DNA from: Listeria cossartiae subsp. cossartiae
Lineage (GTDB): Bacteria > Bacillota > Bacilli > Lactobacillales > Listeriaceae
DNA: 64,000 bases
Direction: 5' to 3'
Assembly (NCBI RefSeq): GCF_014224155.1
Contig: NZ_JAASUI010000001.1
Location: 1-64,000 of the forward strand
Shown: one piece after another, positions 1 to 11,145 of the stretch
Numbering within the stretch: position 1 is the first letter of the stretch
How the letters are laid out: every line of letters begins with the position of its first letter
Made by a program: the position numbers and the translations under genes
Notes under the pieces: model-generated
Told to the model about the DNA's origin: nothing
Database searches by the model: none
The model's input: only the letters and a program-made list of their open reading frames with translations

Positions 1-76
1 CGAACACGGTAGTTAAGCTTCTCCGCGCCAATGGTAGTTGGGGGCTTCCCCCTGCGAGAGTAGGTCGCTGCCGGGC
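1..76 (+). rRNA. rrf: 5S ribosomal RNA, 3' part
   Basis: The first 76 bases match the 3' two-thirds of a Bacillota 5S rRNA: CGAACACGGTAGTTAAGCTT, then GGTAGTTGGGGGCTTCCCCC, and the closing strand ending CTGCCGGGC. The 5' end lies outside the window, so this is the tail of an rRNA operon. An intrinsic terminator follows directly. Confidence 0.93.
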
Positions 77-82
77 AATTCG

Positions 83-113
83 AAAAAGTCCTAATTATTT
101 AGGGCTTTTTTTG
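83..113 (+). terminator. Terminator of the rRNA operon
   Basis: AAGTCCTAA and TTTAGGGCTT form a 9-bp stem (one G-U pair) with a 4-nt loop, followed by a run of T. It directly follows the 5S rRNA. Confidence 0.85.
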
Positions 114-133
114 TTTATAAAAAGATAAATAAA

Positions 134-163
134 TTGCTAATAGGTAGGGATATCTAGTATAAT
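134..163 (+). promoter_or_regulatory. ctsR operon promoter (sigma-A type)
   Basis: TTGCTA at 134-139 and TATAAT at 158-163 are separated by 18 bp. The -10 sits immediately before the CtsR operator, so repressor binding would cover the transcription start. Confidence 0.7.
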
Positions 164-166
164 TAA

Positions 167-183
167 AGTCAAAAATAGTCAAA
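167..183 (+). promoter_or_regulatory. CtsR operator (tandem heptads)
   Basis: AGTCAAA-AAT-AGTCAAA (167-173 and 177-183) fits the CtsR consensus of two direct GGTCAAA-like heptads separated by 3 nt. A partial third copy (GTCA, 184-187) follows. It lies between the -10 box and the ctsR start, which implies autoregulation of the heat-shock operon. Confidence 0.88.
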
Positions 184-222
184 GTCAGTGATTTGTAAAA
201 AATAGAAAGGAGATTCCTTATA

Positions 223-681
223 ATGAAAAATATTTCTGATATTATAGAAGCTTATTTGAAGCAAGTCTTGGAGTCTAGTGAAGCAGTGGAAATTAAAAGA
301 AGTGAAATTGCGGATAAGTTTGAATGTGTGCCTTCGCAAATTAACTATGTAATAAATACTAGGTTTACAATGGAACGAGGTTATATCGTTGAGAGTAAAC
401 GTGGTGGTGGCGGATATATTCGGATTATTAAAGTGAAGATGAATGATAAGCTTCAATTGTTAGAAGCAATTATATCAATGGTTCATGATAAAAAGGTCTC
501 TCAATCATTTTCTGAGGATGTTATTTTGAGACTGCTTGAAGAGGAAGTTATAACGAAGAAAGAAGCGAGATTAATGGTTGCGGCATTAGACCGTGAAGTG
601 TTAATTTTACCTTTACCAGATAGGGATATTTTGAGGAGTAGAATTTTAGAGGCGATGTTGGTTGCTTTGAAATATGATTAG
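223..681 (+). CDS. ctsR: CtsR, heat-shock transcriptional repressor
   Basis: CtsR represses class III heat-shock genes (clp genes) by binding tandem heptads. It is inactivated by heat and McsB, and degraded by ClpCP. The 152-aa length is normal. The N-terminal winged helix-turn-helix includes CVPSQINYVINTRFT and a basic, Gly-rich wing (KRGGGGYIRI), the signature of the family. The C-terminal half is the McsB/dimer-facing domain. The ATG has an AAAGGAG ribosome site at 206-212. It is the first gene of ctsR-mcsA-mcsB-clpC and has a CtsR operator in its own promoter, so it represses itself. Confidence 0.97.
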   Translation: MKNISDIIEAYLKQVLESSEAVEIKRSEIADKFECVPSQINYVINTRFTMERGYIVESKRGGGGYIRIIKVKMNDKLQLLEAIISMVHDKKVSQSFSEDVILRLLEEEVITKKEARLMVAALDREVLILPLPDRDILRSRILEAMLVALKYD

Positions 682-693
682 GGTGTGATGACG

Positions 694-1212
694 ATGATTT
701 GTCAAAGATGTGGGGAAAATAAGGCTGTTATTGCTTTACAACAATTCAATGAGTCTGGGAAAGTGGAATCATTGTATTTATGTGAGGATTGTGCAGCTAC
801 GGAAGCACTTTCTTCGGAAAAAGATTTAGTTAAAGCGATGGATACTTTTAGTGAGGTTGCACTTGATTTTTTGACGTTATTGCAAAAAGAAGAAAATGCG
901 CAGAAAAAGGTTGTTTGCGGGAATTGTCAGCTTAGTTTTGAAGAGTTCTTACAAACGAATCGAGTGGGATGTTCGGAATGTTATTCGGCTTTTGAGGAGC
1001 AGTTGGTGCCGATTATTGGGCGAGTTCAGAATGGTTACACAAAACATGTTGGTAAAGTACCGGCTGTGGTTGAGCGAGCTGAGGGTGTTCAAAATGAGAT
1101 TAGTCGCTTGCAAGAGCAGTTAGGACAATTAGTTAAAAATGAGGAGTTTGAAGAGGCGGCGGTTGTTCGTGATCAAATTCGGGCTTTGAAAGCTGGGGGT
1201 GAGGATAAATGA
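694..1212 (+). CDS. mcsA: McsA, zinc-finger activator of McsB
   Basis: McsA activates the protein-arginine kinase McsB and helps control CtsR and ClpC. Four CxxC motifs are visible: CQRC and CEDC in the N-terminal part, then CGNC and CSEC further on, consistent with two zinc sites. The C-terminus carries a UVR motif (LGQLVKNEEFEEAAVVRDQI). The frame is open from a GTG at 685, but the ATG at 694 gives the family's usual MICQ start and better spacing from AGGG (680-683). The stop overlaps the mcsB start (ATGA), so translation is probably coupled. Confidence 0.93.
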   Translation: MICQRCGENKAVIALQQFNESGKVESLYLCEDCAATEALSSEKDLVKAMDTFSEVALDFLTLLQKEENAQKKVVCGNCQLSFEEFLQTNRVGCSECYSAFEEQLVPIIGRVQNGYTKHVGKVPAVVERAEGVQNEISRLQEQLGQLVKNEEFEEAAVVRDQIRALKAGGEDK

Positions 1213-2231
1213 ATGTATTTGAACCTCGTCTTAGTTCTTGGTTAGAGAATGCTGGTGATGACGATGATGTTGTTCTGAGTTCACGGATTAGGCTTGCTAG
1301 GAACTTGAAGGATGAACATTTTCCGATTTATGAGCAGAAGGAAGAAATTGTTGATACTATTGCAGCCGTTTTTGATGATAATTTTACTTTATTTAAAATG
1401 AATCAGATTTCTTTATTGGAAAAGGCGCTTTTGGTGGAGAAGCATTTGGTTAGTCCATATATGATGAACAAGAGTGAATATGGTGCGGTTCTTTTAAATG
1501 AGGAAGAGAATGTTAGTATTATGTTGAATGAGGAAGATCATTTGCGGATACAGTGTATGACGCCGGGATTGCGGTTGTTTGATGCTTTAGAGGCTGCGCT
1601 GCAAATTGATGGTTATGTGGAAGAGAAGTTGACTTATGCTTTTGATAGGCAGTTTGGATATTTGACGAGTTGTGTGACGAATATTGGGACTGGGATGAGG
1701 GCTTCTGTGATGGTGCATTTGCCGGGGCTCGTGACAACGAAAAGGATTAAAAGTGTGATTGAAGCGATTAGGAGTCTAGGTTTTGTGGTAAGAGGTATAT
1801 ACGGGGAAGGTAGCATGCCTGCAAGTAATATTTTTCAGGTTTCGAATCAAGTGACTTTAGGTAAAACCGAAACGGAAATTGTGGAAGATTTAACGCAAGT
1901 CATGGAACAGATTATCATGCAAGAACGTGTTGCTAGAACTACTTTGAAGCAAAAATTTCATATTGCACTTGAGGATAGAGTTTTTAGGTCATATGGGTTA
2001 TTGATGAATTGCCGAATTATTTCTATGAAGGAAGCGGCGGATGCTATATCGGATATACGACTTGGTGTAGAATTAGGGTTTTTCGAGCATATTTCTCGCC
2101 AAAAAATGAATGAATTGGTACTATTTTCGCAACCAGCTTTTTTGAGAAGAGAAGCAGGGCGCGATATGGATGAATTAGAAGAGAAAGTAATACGGGCCAA
2201 AGTGATTCGCGAGATTTTGGGCGATAAATGA
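1209..2231 (+). CDS. mcsB: McsB, protein-arginine kinase
   Basis: McsB phosphorylates arginine residues on damaged proteins and CtsR, marking them for ClpCP. The 340-aa protein has the ATP:guanidino phosphotransferase fold: the start motif [13 protein letters not shown] binds nucleotide phosphates, and the substrate-loop stretch [20 protein letters not shown] contains the catalytic Cys. The [19 protein letters not shown] region is also conserved. It overlaps mcsA by 4 nt and lies 28 nt before clpC, so all four genes form one operon. Confidence 0.96.
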   Translation: MNVFEPRLSSWLENAGDDDDVVLSSRIRLARNLKDEHFPIYEQKEEIVDTIAAVFDDNFTLFKMNQISLLEKALLVEKHLVSPYMMNKSEYGAVLLNEEENVSIMLNEEDHLRIQCMTPGLRLFDALEAALQIDGYVEEKLTYAFDRQFGYLTSCVTNIGTGMRASVMVHLPGLVTTKRIKSVIEAIRSLGFVVRGIYGEGSMPASNIFQVSNQVTLGKTETEIVEDLTQVMEQIIMQERVARTTLKQKFHIALEDRVFRSYGLLMNCRIISMKEAADAISDIRLGVELGFFEHISRQKMNELVLFSQPAFLRREAGRDMDELEEKVIRAKVIREILGDK

Positions 2232-2259
2232 TGAGGCTTACGATAAGGAGGAAACAACA

Positions 2260-4722
2260 ATGATGTTTGGACGTTTTACGCAAAGAGCTCAGAAAGTACT
2301 CGCGTTGTCACAAGAAGAGGCGATGCGTTTGAATCATAGTAATTTAGGAACAGAACATATTTTATTAGGTCTTGTAAGAGAAGGCGAAGGGATTGCGGCG
2401 AAAGCTCTTTATGAACTTGGGATTAGTTCGGAAAAAGTGCAGCAAGAAGTGGAAGGTTTAATTGGTCATGGTGAAAAAGCTGTGACAACGATTCAATATA
2501 CACCTCGCGCGAAAAAAGTGATTGAACTTTCGATGGATGAGGCTCGTAAATTAGGGCATACTTACGTTGGGACAGAACATATTTTACTTGGGCTTATTCG
2601 TGAAGGCGAAGGAGTTGCGGCGCGCGTTTTAAGTAACCTTGGAATTAGTTTGAATAAAGCTCGTCAGCAAGTTTTACAGTTGCTTGGTGGCGGAGAGGCT
2701 ACTGGTGCTGGGCGTCAAACAAATACGCAAGCAACGCCTACTTTAGATAGTTTGGCTCGCGATTTAACCGTTATTGCTCGGGAAGATAATTTGGATCCGG
2801 TTATTGGCCGTTCTAAAGAAATCCAACGTGTGATTGAGGTGCTTAGTCGCCGGACGAAAAATAACCCAGTTCTCATCGGGGAACCTGGTGTTGGTAAAAC
2901 GGCGATTGCGGAGGGCTTAGCGCAACAAATTGTTCGTAATGAAGTGCCTGAGACTTTACGCGGGAAACGTGTGATGACGCTTGATATGGGGACTGTTGTA
3001 GCAGGAACAAAATATCGCGGTGAATTTGAAGACCGTTTGAAAAAAGTAATGGATGAAATTCGCCAAGCTGGGAATGTTATTCTATTTATTGATGAGTTGC
3101 ATACTTTAATTGGCGCTGGTGGGGCGGAAGGTGCGATTGATGCATCGAATATCTTGAAGCCACCGCTAGCTCGTGGTGAGTTGCAATGTATTGGGGCAAC
3201 GACGCTGGATGAATACCGTAAATACATTGAAAAAGATGCTGCACTAGAAAGACGTTTCCAACCGATTAAAGTGGATGAACCATCTGTTGAAGAGTCTGTT
3301 CAAATTTTGCATGGTTTGCGTGATCGTTATGAAGCGCATCATCGTGTCGCTATTACAGATGAGGCGCTTGAAGCAGCTGTGCGGTTATCTGATCGTTATA
3401 TTTCAGACCGTTTCTTGCCAGATAAAGCGATTGATGTTATTGACGAGGCTGGTTCTAAAGTACGTTTGAAATCTTTTACAACACCAAAAAATGTAAAAGA
3501 AATGGAAAATAATTTATCTGATTTGAAAAAAGAAAAAGATGCGGCTGTTCAAGGACAAGAGTTTGAAAAAGCAGCGTCATTACGTGATAAAGAGCAAAAA
3601 CTTAAAAAATCTTTAGAAGAAACAAAAGCGAATTGGCAAGAGAAACAAGGACTTGATCATAGTGAAGTAACGGAAGATATTGTCGCTGAAGTGGTTGCGA
3701 GTTGGACTGGGATTCCAGTTGCGAAACTTGCGGAAACTGAGACGAATAAACTTCTAAATATGGAAAAACTGTTACATGAGCGTGTTATTGGACAAGATGC
3801 AGCTGTTAAGGCCGTGTCGCTAGCTGTTCGCCGAGCTCGTGCAGGGCTTAAAGATCCGAAACGTCCGATTGGTTCCTTTATTTTCCTTGGACCTACTGGG
3901 GTTGGGAAAACAGAACTTGCACGTGCGCTTGCTGAGTCGATGTTTGGCGATGAGGATTCGATGATTCGGATTGATATGTCCGAGTATATGGAGAAATTCT
4001 CGACTGCTCGTTTAGTAGGGGCTCCTCCTGGTTATGTTGGATATGAAGAAGGTGGGCAACTGACTGAAAAAGTTCGTCAAAAACCTTATTCAGTAGTCCT
4101 TTTAGATGAAATTGAAAAGGCGCATCCGGATGTATTTAATATGTTGCTGCAAGTGCTAGATGATGGGCGTTTAACTGATTCTAAAGGGCGAGTAGTTGAT
4201 TTTAGAAATACAGTTATCATTATGACTTCCAATATTGGGGCTCAAGAAATGAAACAAGATAAATCAATGGGCTTTAACGTGGTGGATCCGATTAAAGATC
4301 ATAAAGCAATGGAACACCGCGTTTTACAAGACTTAAAACAAGCTTTCCGTCCAGAATTTATTAACCGGATTGACGAAACAATTGTATTCCACTCACTAAA
4401 AGAAAAAGAATTGAAACAAATTGTTACGCTATTAACTTCTCAATTAACGAAACGATTGGCTGAGCGCGATATTCATGTGAAATTAACAGAAGGCGCGAAA
4501 GCTAAAATTGCCAAAGACGGCTATGATCCAGAATACGGAGCGCGTCCTTTGAAACGAGCTATTCAAAAAGAAGTGGAAGATATGCTTTCTGAGGAATTGC
4601 TTCGTGGCAACATTAAAGTAGGCGATTACGTTGAAATTGGTGTGAAGGATGGAAAATTAGAAGTTAGAAAAAAAGCTGCTCCTAAAAAGAAACCGACTGC
4701 CAAAAAAGTAAAAGCAAAATAA
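2260..4722 (+). CDS. clpC: ClpC, AAA+ chaperone of the ClpCP protease
   Basis: This Hsp100 ATPase unfolds substrates for ClpP. The 820-aa protein has two N-terminal Clp repeats (about residues 1-145), a first AAA domain with Walker A GEPGVGKT near residue 206, a middle region with a UVR motif ([20 protein letters not shown], near 430), and a second AAA domain with GPTGVGKTE near 544. The C-terminus is basic ([12 protein letters not shown]). AAGGAGG at 2245-2251 supports the MM start. It is the last gene of the CtsR operon, and a strong terminator follows. Confidence 0.97.
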   Translation: MMFGRFTQRAQKVLALSQEEAMRLNHSNLGTEHILLGLVREGEGIAAKALYELGISSEKVQQEVEGLIGHGEKAVTTIQYTPRAKKVIELSMDEARKLGHTYVGTEHILLGLIREGEGVAARVLSNLGISLNKARQQVLQLLGGGEATGAGRQTNTQATPTLDSLARDLTVIAREDNLDPVIGRSKEIQRVIEVLSRRTKNNPVLIGEPGVGKTAIAEGLAQQIVRNEVPETLRGKRVMTLDMGTVVAGTKYRGEFEDRLKKVMDEIRQAGNVILFIDELHTLIGAGGAEGAIDASNILKPPLARGELQCIGATTLDEYRKYIEKDAALERRFQPIKVDEPSVEESVQILHGLRDRYEAHHRVAITDEALEAAVRLSDRYISDRFLPDKAIDVIDEAGSKVRLKSFTTPKNVKEMENNLSDLKKEKDAAVQGQEFEKAASLRDKEQKLKKSLEETKANWQEKQGLDHSEVTEDIVAEVVASWTGIPVAKLAETETNKLLNMEKLLHERVIGQDAAVKAVSLAVRRARAGLKDPKRPIGSFIFLGPTGVGKTELARALAESMFGDEDSMIRIDMSEYMEKFSTARLVGAPPGYVGYEEGGQLTEKVRQKPYSVVLLDEIEKAHPDVFNMLLQVLDDGRLTDSKGRVVDFRNTVIIMTSNIGAQEMKQDKSMGFNVVDPIKDHKAMEHRVLQDLKQAFRPEFINRIDETIVFHSLKEKELKQIVTLLTSQLTKRLAERDIHVKLTEGAKAKIAKDGYDPEYGARPLKRAIQKEVEDMLSEELLRGNIKVGDYVEIGVKDGKLEVRKKAAPKKKPTAKKVKAK

Positions 4723-4730
4723 GTGAAAAG

Positions 4731-4763
4731 CCTTCCTTAATCTAATTTTAAGGAAGGTTTTTT
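4731..4763 (+). terminator. Terminator of the ctsR-clpC operon
   Basis: CCTTCCTTAA (4731-4740) pairs perfectly with TTAAGGAAGG (4748-4757) and is followed by six T. Confidence 0.93.
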
Positions 4764-4811
4764 ATGCAAAATGGAGGATTAGGGCTGAAAAAACGAATTT
4801 GGCGAAAAGGG

Positions 4812-4841
4812 TTAACGCGAACAGATGATCTGTGGTAAAAT
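4812..4841 (+). promoter_or_regulatory. Probable radA promoter
   Basis: TTAACG (4812-4817) and TAAAAT (4836-4841) are separated by 18 bp, downstream of the clpC terminator and 28 bp before radA. The -35 is a weak match. Confidence 0.45.
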
Positions 4842-4869
4842 GAAGCATATGCATGGAGGGATGTGAAAA

Positions 4870-6243
4870 ATGGCTAAAGCAAAAAGGACGACCAAATTTG
4901 TGTGTCAGGCATGTGGGTATGAATCGGCAAAATGGATGGGCAAATGTCCGAATTGTAATGAGTGGAATCAGATGGTGGAAGCTTTAGAACCATCGAAGAA
5001 ATCGCGCTCAGCTTTTAATCATACAGGAGAGCCTTCGAAAGCGACTCCGATTACACAGATAGCAAGTGAAGTAGAAAAACGTGTTGAAACAAATATGCCA
5101 GAATTGAATCGCGTTTTAGGTGGCGGTGTAGTTCCGGGATCTATGGTACTCGTTGGAGGGGACCCTGGTATCGGGAAGTCAACCTTATTACTGCAAGTGT
5201 CAGCGCAACTTACGCTTACAAATAAAAAAGTATTATATATTTCTGGAGAAGAATCTATTAAGCAAACAAAATTACGGGCAGAACGATTGCAAGTTTCCGG
5301 GGATAATTTATATGTTTATGCCGAAACTAATTTAGAAGCTGTTCAGGAAACGATTGATTTTGTGAAGCCTGATTTTGTAGTTATCGACTCTATTCAAACG
5401 GTTTATCATCCGGATGTTACGAGTGCGGCGGGGAGCGTTTCGCAAGTTAGAGAATGTACAGCGGCATTGATGCGAATTGCTAAAATGCAAAATATTGCTA
5501 TCTTTATTGTAGGACATGTAACTAAAGAAGGAGCGATTGCGGGACCGCGTTTGCTCGAACATATGGTAGATACTGTGCTTTATTTTGAAGGGGAGCGTCA
5601 TCATGCTTACCGGATTTTGCGTGCAGTGAAAAACCGTTTTGGATCAACGAACGAAATGGGTATTTTTGAAATGCGGGATGTTGGACTTGTCGAAGTTGCT
5701 AATCCATCCGAAGTTTTCTTGGAAGAGCGTCTTGAAGGTGCATCAGGGTCAACGGTTGTAGCCTCAATGGAAGGGACGCGTCCGGTTCTGGTGGAAATTC
5801 AGGCGCTAGTTTCACCGACAATGTTTGGGAATGCTAAACGAATGGCGACTGGAATCGACTATAATAAAGTGTCGCTAATTATGGCTGTTTTAGAAAAACG
5901 AGTAGGCTTAATGTTACAAAATCAAGATGCTTATTTGAAAGCGGCTGGTGGCGTGAAATTGGATGAGCCAGCAGTGGACTTGGCAGTTGCGGTGAGTGTT
6001 GCATCAAGCTATCGTGACAAGCCAACGAAAAGCACGGACTGTTTTATTGGAGAACTCGGACTTACTGGTGAAATTCGACGTGTGGCAAGAATTGAGCAAC
6101 GCGTGCAAGAAGCTGCAAAACTTGGCTTTAAACGAATTTTCATTCCTAAAAATAATGAGGGAACTTGGAAGATACCAAAAGATGTACAAGTTGTTGGGGT
6201 GGAAACAATCGGAGAGGCTTTGAAGAAAGCTTTACCGAACTGA
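4870..6243 (+). CDS. radA: RadA, DNA recombination and repair ATPase
   Basis: RadA (Sms) is a RecA-like, DnaB-type motor that promotes branch migration. The 457-aa protein shows the N-terminal zinc finger [18 protein letters not shown], a Walker A motif [10 protein letters not shown] near residue 98, the RadA-specific KNRFGS motif near residue 255, and a Lon-protease-like C-terminal domain. The ATG is preceded by GGAGGG (4855-4860). In other Bacillota it also follows the clpC operon. Here a terminator separates them, so it is probably transcribed on its own or by read-through. Confidence 0.96.
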   Translation: MAKAKRTTKFVCQACGYESAKWMGKCPNCNEWNQMVEALEPSKKSRSAFNHTGEPSKATPITQIASEVEKRVETNMPELNRVLGGGVVPGSMVLVGGDPGIGKSTLLLQVSAQLTLTNKKVLYISGEESIKQTKLRAERLQVSGDNLYVYAETNLEAVQETIDFVKPDFVVIDSIQTVYHPDVTSAAGSVSQVRECTAALMRIAKMQNIAIFIVGHVTKEGAIAGPRLLEHMVDTVLYFEGERHHAYRILRAVKNRFGSTNEMGIFEMRDVGLVEVANPSEVFLEERLEGASGSTVVASMEGTRPVLVEIQALVSPTMFGNAKRMATGIDYNKVSLIMAVLEKRVGLMLQNQDAYLKAAGGVKLDEPAVDLAVAVSVASSYRDKPTKSTDCFIGELGLTGEIRRVARIEQRVQEAAKLGFKRIFIPKNNEGTWKIPKDVQVVGVETIGEALKKALPN

Positions 6244-6276
6244 AAATAAATACTTGCGGGATTCCGTGAGTACTAT

Positions 6277-6306
6277 TTGCGGTATAGTCTTTTAATAGTG
6301 TAAAAT
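6277..6306 (+). promoter_or_regulatory. Probable promoter for the PIN-TRAM gene
   Basis: TTGCGG (6277-6282) and TAAAAT (6301-6306) are spaced 18 bp, about 70 bp before the next start codon. Confidence 0.5.
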
Positions 6307-6373
6307 AGTGCTATATGTATATTGGTAATAGCCCGATTATATATAAATGAAAAATGGGAAAGGAGGAAACTAA

Positions 6374-7447
<1,074 letters not shown>

Positions 7448-7466
7448 TTGGAAGGGAGAAATAAGC

Positions 7467-8165
7467 ATGAATTATGAGTTGGTTTTTTTAGCGGCAGGTC
7501 AAGGAAAACGTATGAATGCCGAGAAAAATAAGATGTGGCTAGAACTAGTTGGCGAACCAATTTTTATTCATGCCTTGCGTCCTTTTTTAGCGGATAATCG
7601 TTGTTCCAAAGTGATTGTTGTGTGTCAAGAAGAGGAAAGAAAGTATGTAAAAAAATTAATGAGTCAGCTAAATGTTGCTGAACAGCGAGTTGTAATCGTG
7701 AAAGGTGGAAGCGAGCGCCAATATAGCGTAGCGGCAGGTCTTGAACGTTGTGGAACAGAGAGTGTCGTGCTGGTGCATGATGGGGCTAGGCCATTTGTTA
7801 CGGTTGATATTATTGATCGATTGCTGGTCGGTGTGAAGCAAAACAAAGCTGCAATTTGTGCGGTGAAAGTGAAAGATACGGTGAAGCGAGTTGTGAATGA
7901 TGTTGTTCAAGAAACAGTTGATCGTGAAAATCTTTGGCAAATTCAAACACCGCAAGCCTTTGAACTGCATATTTTACAAAAGGCGCATCAGCTTGCACGA
8001 AAAGAACAATTTCTAGGGACGGATGAAGCTAGTTTGGTGGAGCGAATTCCGTGTCCGGTTGCTATTGTCCAAGGAAGCTATTATAATATTAAGCTGACAA
8101 CTCCTGAGGATATGCCACTTGCGAAGGCGATTTTGGGAGAACTTGGAGGGAAAGCAAATGATTAG
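7467..8165 (+). CDS. ispD: IspD, MEP cytidylyltransferase
   Basis: IspD makes CDP-methylerythritol in the non-mevalonate isoprenoid pathway. The 232-aa protein has the nucleotide-binding loop [15 protein letters not shown] at the N-terminus, [10 protein letters not shown] in the middle, and WQIQTPQAF and the TTPEDMPLA tail typical of the family. The frame extends upstream to 7431, overlapping the previous gene, but the ATG at 7467 has a proper GAAGGGAG site at 7451-7458 and restores the family N-terminus. Its stop overlaps ispF by 8 nt, indicating coupling. Confidence 0.95.
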   Translation: MNYELVFLAAGQGKRMNAEKNKMWLELVGEPIFIHALRPFLADNRCSKVIVVCQEEERKYVKKLMSQLNVAEQRVVIVKGGSERQYSVAAGLERCGTESVVLVHDGARPFVTVDIIDRLLVGVKQNKAAICAVKVKDTVKRVVNDVVQETVDRENLWQIQTPQAFELHILQKAHQLARKEQFLGTDEASLVERIPCPVAIVQGSYYNIKLTTPEDMPLAKAILGELGGKAND

Positions 8166-8631
8166 AATTGGTCAAGGTTATGATGTACATAAACTTGCCT
8201 ATAACCGAGAGCTGATTATCGGCGGGATTAAAATTCCTTATGAAAAAGGTTTGCTGGGCCACAGCGATGCAGATGTGCTACTTCATGCTATAACTGATGC
8301 TATTATCGGGGCGATTGGGGCAGGAGACATTGGCCATTTTTTCCCAGACACAGATATGGCTTTTAAAGATGCGGACTCAGCGGAGTTACTTACTGAAATT
8401 TGGCGGAAGGTAGAGGCGGATGGTTTTCATCTTGGGAATTTAGACGCTACTATCATTGCTGAAAAGCCTAAAATGGCGCCGCATGTAGAGTTAATGAAGC
8501 AGAGAATTGCGGAGTTGCTACATGCGAATCCGACTCAAGTGAATGTAAAAGCAACGACAACAGAGAAATTAGGATTTACTGGTAGAGAAGAGGGAATCGC
8601 AAGTCTAGCGGTTGTCTTACTTGAAAAATAA
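8158..8631 (+). CDS. ispF: IspF, MECDP synthase
   Basis: IspF cyclises CDP-ME 2-phosphate to 2-C-methyl-D-erythritol 2,4-cyclodiphosphate. The 157-aa protein shows the metal-binding GYDVHKL, the [13 protein letters not shown] helix, [11 protein letters not shown] and the C-terminal [15 protein letters not shown]. The ATG at 8158 gives the family's MIRIGQGYD start; an in-frame upstream extension lies inside ispD and lacks support. The AACTTGGAGGG before it, within ispD, serves as ribosome site. Confidence 0.96.
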   Translation: MIRIGQGYDVHKLAYNRELIIGGIKIPYEKGLLGHSDADVLLHAITDAIIGAIGAGDIGHFFPDTDMAFKDADSAELLTEIWRKVEADGFHLGNLDATIIAEKPKMAPHVELMKQRIAELLHANPTQVNVKATTTEKLGFTGREEGIASLAVVLLEK

Positions 8632-8649
8632 TTGAAGGAGTGAATAATT

Positions 8650-10125
8650 GTGAGTGAAACAAAACGAGTACGTGTGCGTTATGCGCCAAGTCCAACTGGA
8701 TTTTTGCATATTGGGAATGCGCGTACTGCCTTATTTAACTATTTATTTGCAAGACATAATGATGGAGATTTTATCATTAGAATTGAAGATACGGATGCTA
8801 AACGTAACATAGCTGACGGCGAAGAAAGTCAAATGACCAACTTGAAATGGCTTGGTATGGACTGGGATGAAGGCGTTGATGTTCCTGGGAAATACGGACC
8901 TTACCGTCAATCCGAACGTCAATCTATTTATGAGCCACTAATTCAAGAACTTTTGGATAAAGGTTTGGCATATAAATGTTATTGTACAGAAGAAGAATTA
9001 GATGCAGAACGTGAAAAACAAAAAGCAAATGGTGAAATGCCTCGTTATAGCGGGAAATGTCGTCATTTAACAAAAGAACAACAAGCGGAAAAAGAAGCGC
9101 AAGGCTTTAAACCGAGCATTCGTTTCAAAGTGCCAGCGAATGAAACAATTACTTTTAACGATATGGTAAAAGATGATGTTTCGTTTGAATCAAATGGTAT
9201 TGGTGATTTTGTTATTGCGAAAAAAGACGGAATTCCGACGTATAACTTTGCGGTAGCCGTGGATGACCATTTGATGGAAATCTCGCATGTTCTTCGTGGA
9301 GATGACCATATTTCGAATACGCCGAAACAAATAATGATTTATAATGCATTTGGTTGGGAACCACCAATTTTCGGTCACATGACGCTGATTGTGAATGAAA
9401 GTAGACGTAAACTAAGTAAACGTGATGGCTCGATTATTCAATTTATCGAACAATATCGTGATTTAGGTTACTTGCCAGAAGCTTTATTTAACTTTATCGC
9501 TATGCTTGGTTGGTCTCCAGAAGGGGAAGAAGAAATTTTCTCCAAAGAAGAGTTCATTAAGATGTTTGATCCGAAGCGTTTATCTAAATCGCCTGCATTA
9601 TTCGATAATGTTAAATTGACTTGGGTGAATAACCAATATGTGAAAAAATTACCGTTAAATGATGTCGTAGAGCTTTCTTTACCTCATTTACAAAAAGCTG
9701 GTGTTGTATCTGCTGAGTTAGATCAAGCAGAACTTGATTGGGTGCACAAATTAGTGTCACTTTATCATGAACAAATGAGCTACGGTGCGGAAATTGTGCC
9801 ACTTTCAGAAATGTTCTTTGCGGATGCTGAGTCGATTACGTTTGATGAAGAAGAGACAGCTGTTCTTGCGGAAGAAACTGTACCAACTGTTATTTCGGCC
9901 TTCAAAAAAGAACTAGAAGCATTAGAAGTTCTTGAAGCTGCGGAAGTTAAAGCTGCAATCAAGCGTGTCCAAAAAGAAACTGGCGTAAAAGGAAAAGGTT
10001 TGTTTATGCCAATTCGTATTGTGACAACTGGTGAAATGCATGGTCCGGAATTACCACTTGCAATTGAGGTTCTTGGCCTTGAAAAAGTGCTTAATCGTTT
10101 GGATACATGGTTGAAAAACAATTAA
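8650..10125 (+). CDS. gltX: Glutamyl-tRNA synthetase
   Basis: GltX charges tRNA-Glu; in most Bacillota it also mischarges tRNA-Gln for correction by GatCAB (family knowledge, not shown here). The 491-aa class I enzyme has the HIGH-type motif [13 protein letters not shown] at residues 14-26, the KLSKRDGS form of KMSKS near 256-263, and an all-helical anticodon-binding C-terminus. The start is GTG at 8650 with GAAGGAG at 8634-8640. It follows ispF closely and ends at a terminator. Confidence 0.97.
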   Translation: MSETKRVRVRYAPSPTGFLHIGNARTALFNYLFARHNDGDFIIRIEDTDAKRNIADGEESQMTNLKWLGMDWDEGVDVPGKYGPYRQSERQSIYEPLIQELLDKGLAYKCYCTEEELDAEREKQKANGEMPRYSGKCRHLTKEQQAEKEAQGFKPSIRFKVPANETITFNDMVKDDVSFESNGIGDFVIAKKDGIPTYNFAVAVDDHLMEISHVLRGDDHISNTPKQIMIYNAFGWEPPIFGHMTLIVNESRRKLSKRDGSIIQFIEQYRDLGYLPEALFNFIAMLGWSPEGEEEIFSKEEFIKMFDPKRLSKSPALFDNVKLTWVNNQYVKKLPLNDVVELSLPHLQKAGVVSAELDQAELDWVHKLVSLYHEQMSYGAEIVPLSEMFFADAESITFDEEETAVLAEETVPTVISAFKKELEALEVLEAAEVKAAIKRVQKETGVKGKGLFMPIRIVTTGEMHGPELPLAIEVLGLEKVLNRLDTWLKNN

Positions 10126-10136
10126 TTTAAAGGGAA

Positions 10137-10167
10137 AGCATCTCGGCTATTTGCGGGGTGCTTTTTT
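10137..10167 (+). terminator. Terminator after gltX
   Basis: AGCATCTC pairs with GGGGTGCT (8 bp with two G-U pairs), followed by TTTTTT. Confidence 0.8.
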
Positions 10168-10184
10168 ATTTTGATATATTTCAG

Positions 10185-10212
10185 TTGCAAGGAATTTTAT
10201 TGCTGTTATAAT
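10185..10212 (+). promoter_or_regulatory. cysE-cysS promoter
   Basis: TTGCAA (10185-10190) and TATAAT (10207-10212) are separated by 16 bp, at the start of the T-box leader. Confidence 0.75.
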
Positions 10213-10219
10213 AGAACTA

Positions 10220-10475
10220 AATATACGGAAAAAGTGCTGATGGGAAGAAGTACGGAATTCTAAGCTTTTAGAGAGAGTCGCCATGGCTGGAAGCGACTTA
10301 GCTGAACACTCCTGAAATGCCTCCCTGAATTCTAGTGGGAAATTTTAGTATCACTAGACGAAATGTGGGTCGTTATCCCCACCCCTAGAGTTGGAGTAGC
10401 TGCTACAATTAGCAATGCTCAAGTCAGAGTGGAACCGCGCAAAGCGTCTCTGTATCGGAGGGGCTTTTTTTGTTG
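10220..10475 (+). promoter_or_regulatory. T-box leader controlling cysE-cysS (tRNA-Cys sensing)
   Basis: The roughly 255-nt leader has the T-box core AGAGTGGAACCGCG at 10426-10439, which pairs with the tRNA acceptor end. It is followed by a terminator stem (AGCGTCTC/GAGGGGCT with one mismatch, then seven T, 10442-10471). An upstream Stem I closes with GAATTC repeats (about 10254 and 10326). A TGC at 10318-10320 lies in the likely specifier bulge and encodes Cys, matching the downstream genes. Uncharged tRNA-Cys would favour read-through. The specifier position is inferred from folding by eye. Confidence 0.9.
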
Positions 10476-10524
10476 GTTTAGGTTCCAATAAAAAATGTAC
10501 AAACTTGAATAAGGAGGCAACAAA

Positions 10525-11139
10525 ATGCCAACTCGCTTAAAAGAAGATATTACAACAATTATAAAGAATGACCCTGCGACGAAGAGTTTTTTTGATGCTT
10601 TTTTAACAAATCCAGGATTACACGCACTTTGGTGGCATCGGGTGGCGAACTTTTTTTATCGTCACAAAATGGTTTTGTTGGGAAAAGTATTATCGCAGAC
10701 TGCTCGTTTTTTGACTAATATAGAGATTCATCCAGGCGCAACTATTGGTAGAAGGCTTTTTATTGATCATGGTGCAGGAATTGTTATTGGAGAAACGGCA
10801 GAAATTGGCGATGATGTAACGATATTCCACGGGGTTACGCTTGGGGGAACTGGGAAAGACTGCGGGAAACGCCATCCAACTGTTGGTGACGGGGCGCTCG
10901 TTTCAGCAGGAGCGAAAGTGCTTGGGCCTGTAGAAATTGGAGCAGATGCGCGTATTGGTGCGGGAGCTGTCGTTTTAAAAGACGTGCCACCTGGTGCAAC
11001 GGTTGTCGGAATTCCGGCTAAAGTTGTTCGGTTGAATGGTCGTACGGTAGGGCATGCGGTCCCGAAAATGGACGAATTAACGTTACGAATTGCGGAATTA
11101 GAAAATATAGTAGAAAAACTTTTAAAGGAAAAGGAGTAG
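10525..11139 (+). CDS. cysE: Serine O-acetyltransferase
   Basis: CysE acetylates serine with acetyl-CoA, the first step of cysteine synthesis. The 204-aa protein is the short Bacillota form. A helical N-terminal part (NPGLHALWWHRVANF) is followed by a left-handed beta helix of hexapeptide repeats (IHPGATIGRRLFIDHG, IGETAEIGDDVTIFHGVTLG, LVSAGAKVLGPVEIGADARI). The catalytic His and Asp are in the DHG region. AAGGAGG supports the ATG. It lies behind a Cys T-box and 6 nt before cysS, so one tRNA-Cys signal controls both cysteine supply and charging. Confidence 0.96.
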   Translation: MPTRLKEDITTIIKNDPATKSFFDAFLTNPGLHALWWHRVANFFYRHKMVLLGKVLSQTARFLTNIEIHPGATIGRRLFIDHGAGIVIGETAEIGDDVTIFHGVTLGGTGKDCGKRHPTVGDGALVSAGAKVLGPVEIGADARIGAGAVVLKDVPPGATVVGIPAKVVRLNGRTVGHAVPKMDELTLRIAELENIVEKLLKEKE

Positions 11140-11145
11140 ATCTGA

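Noticed and set aside
2715..3227. 170-codon open frame on the minus strand inside clpC
   Set aside because: It is a shadow of the conserved AAA domain with no ribosome site or promoter.
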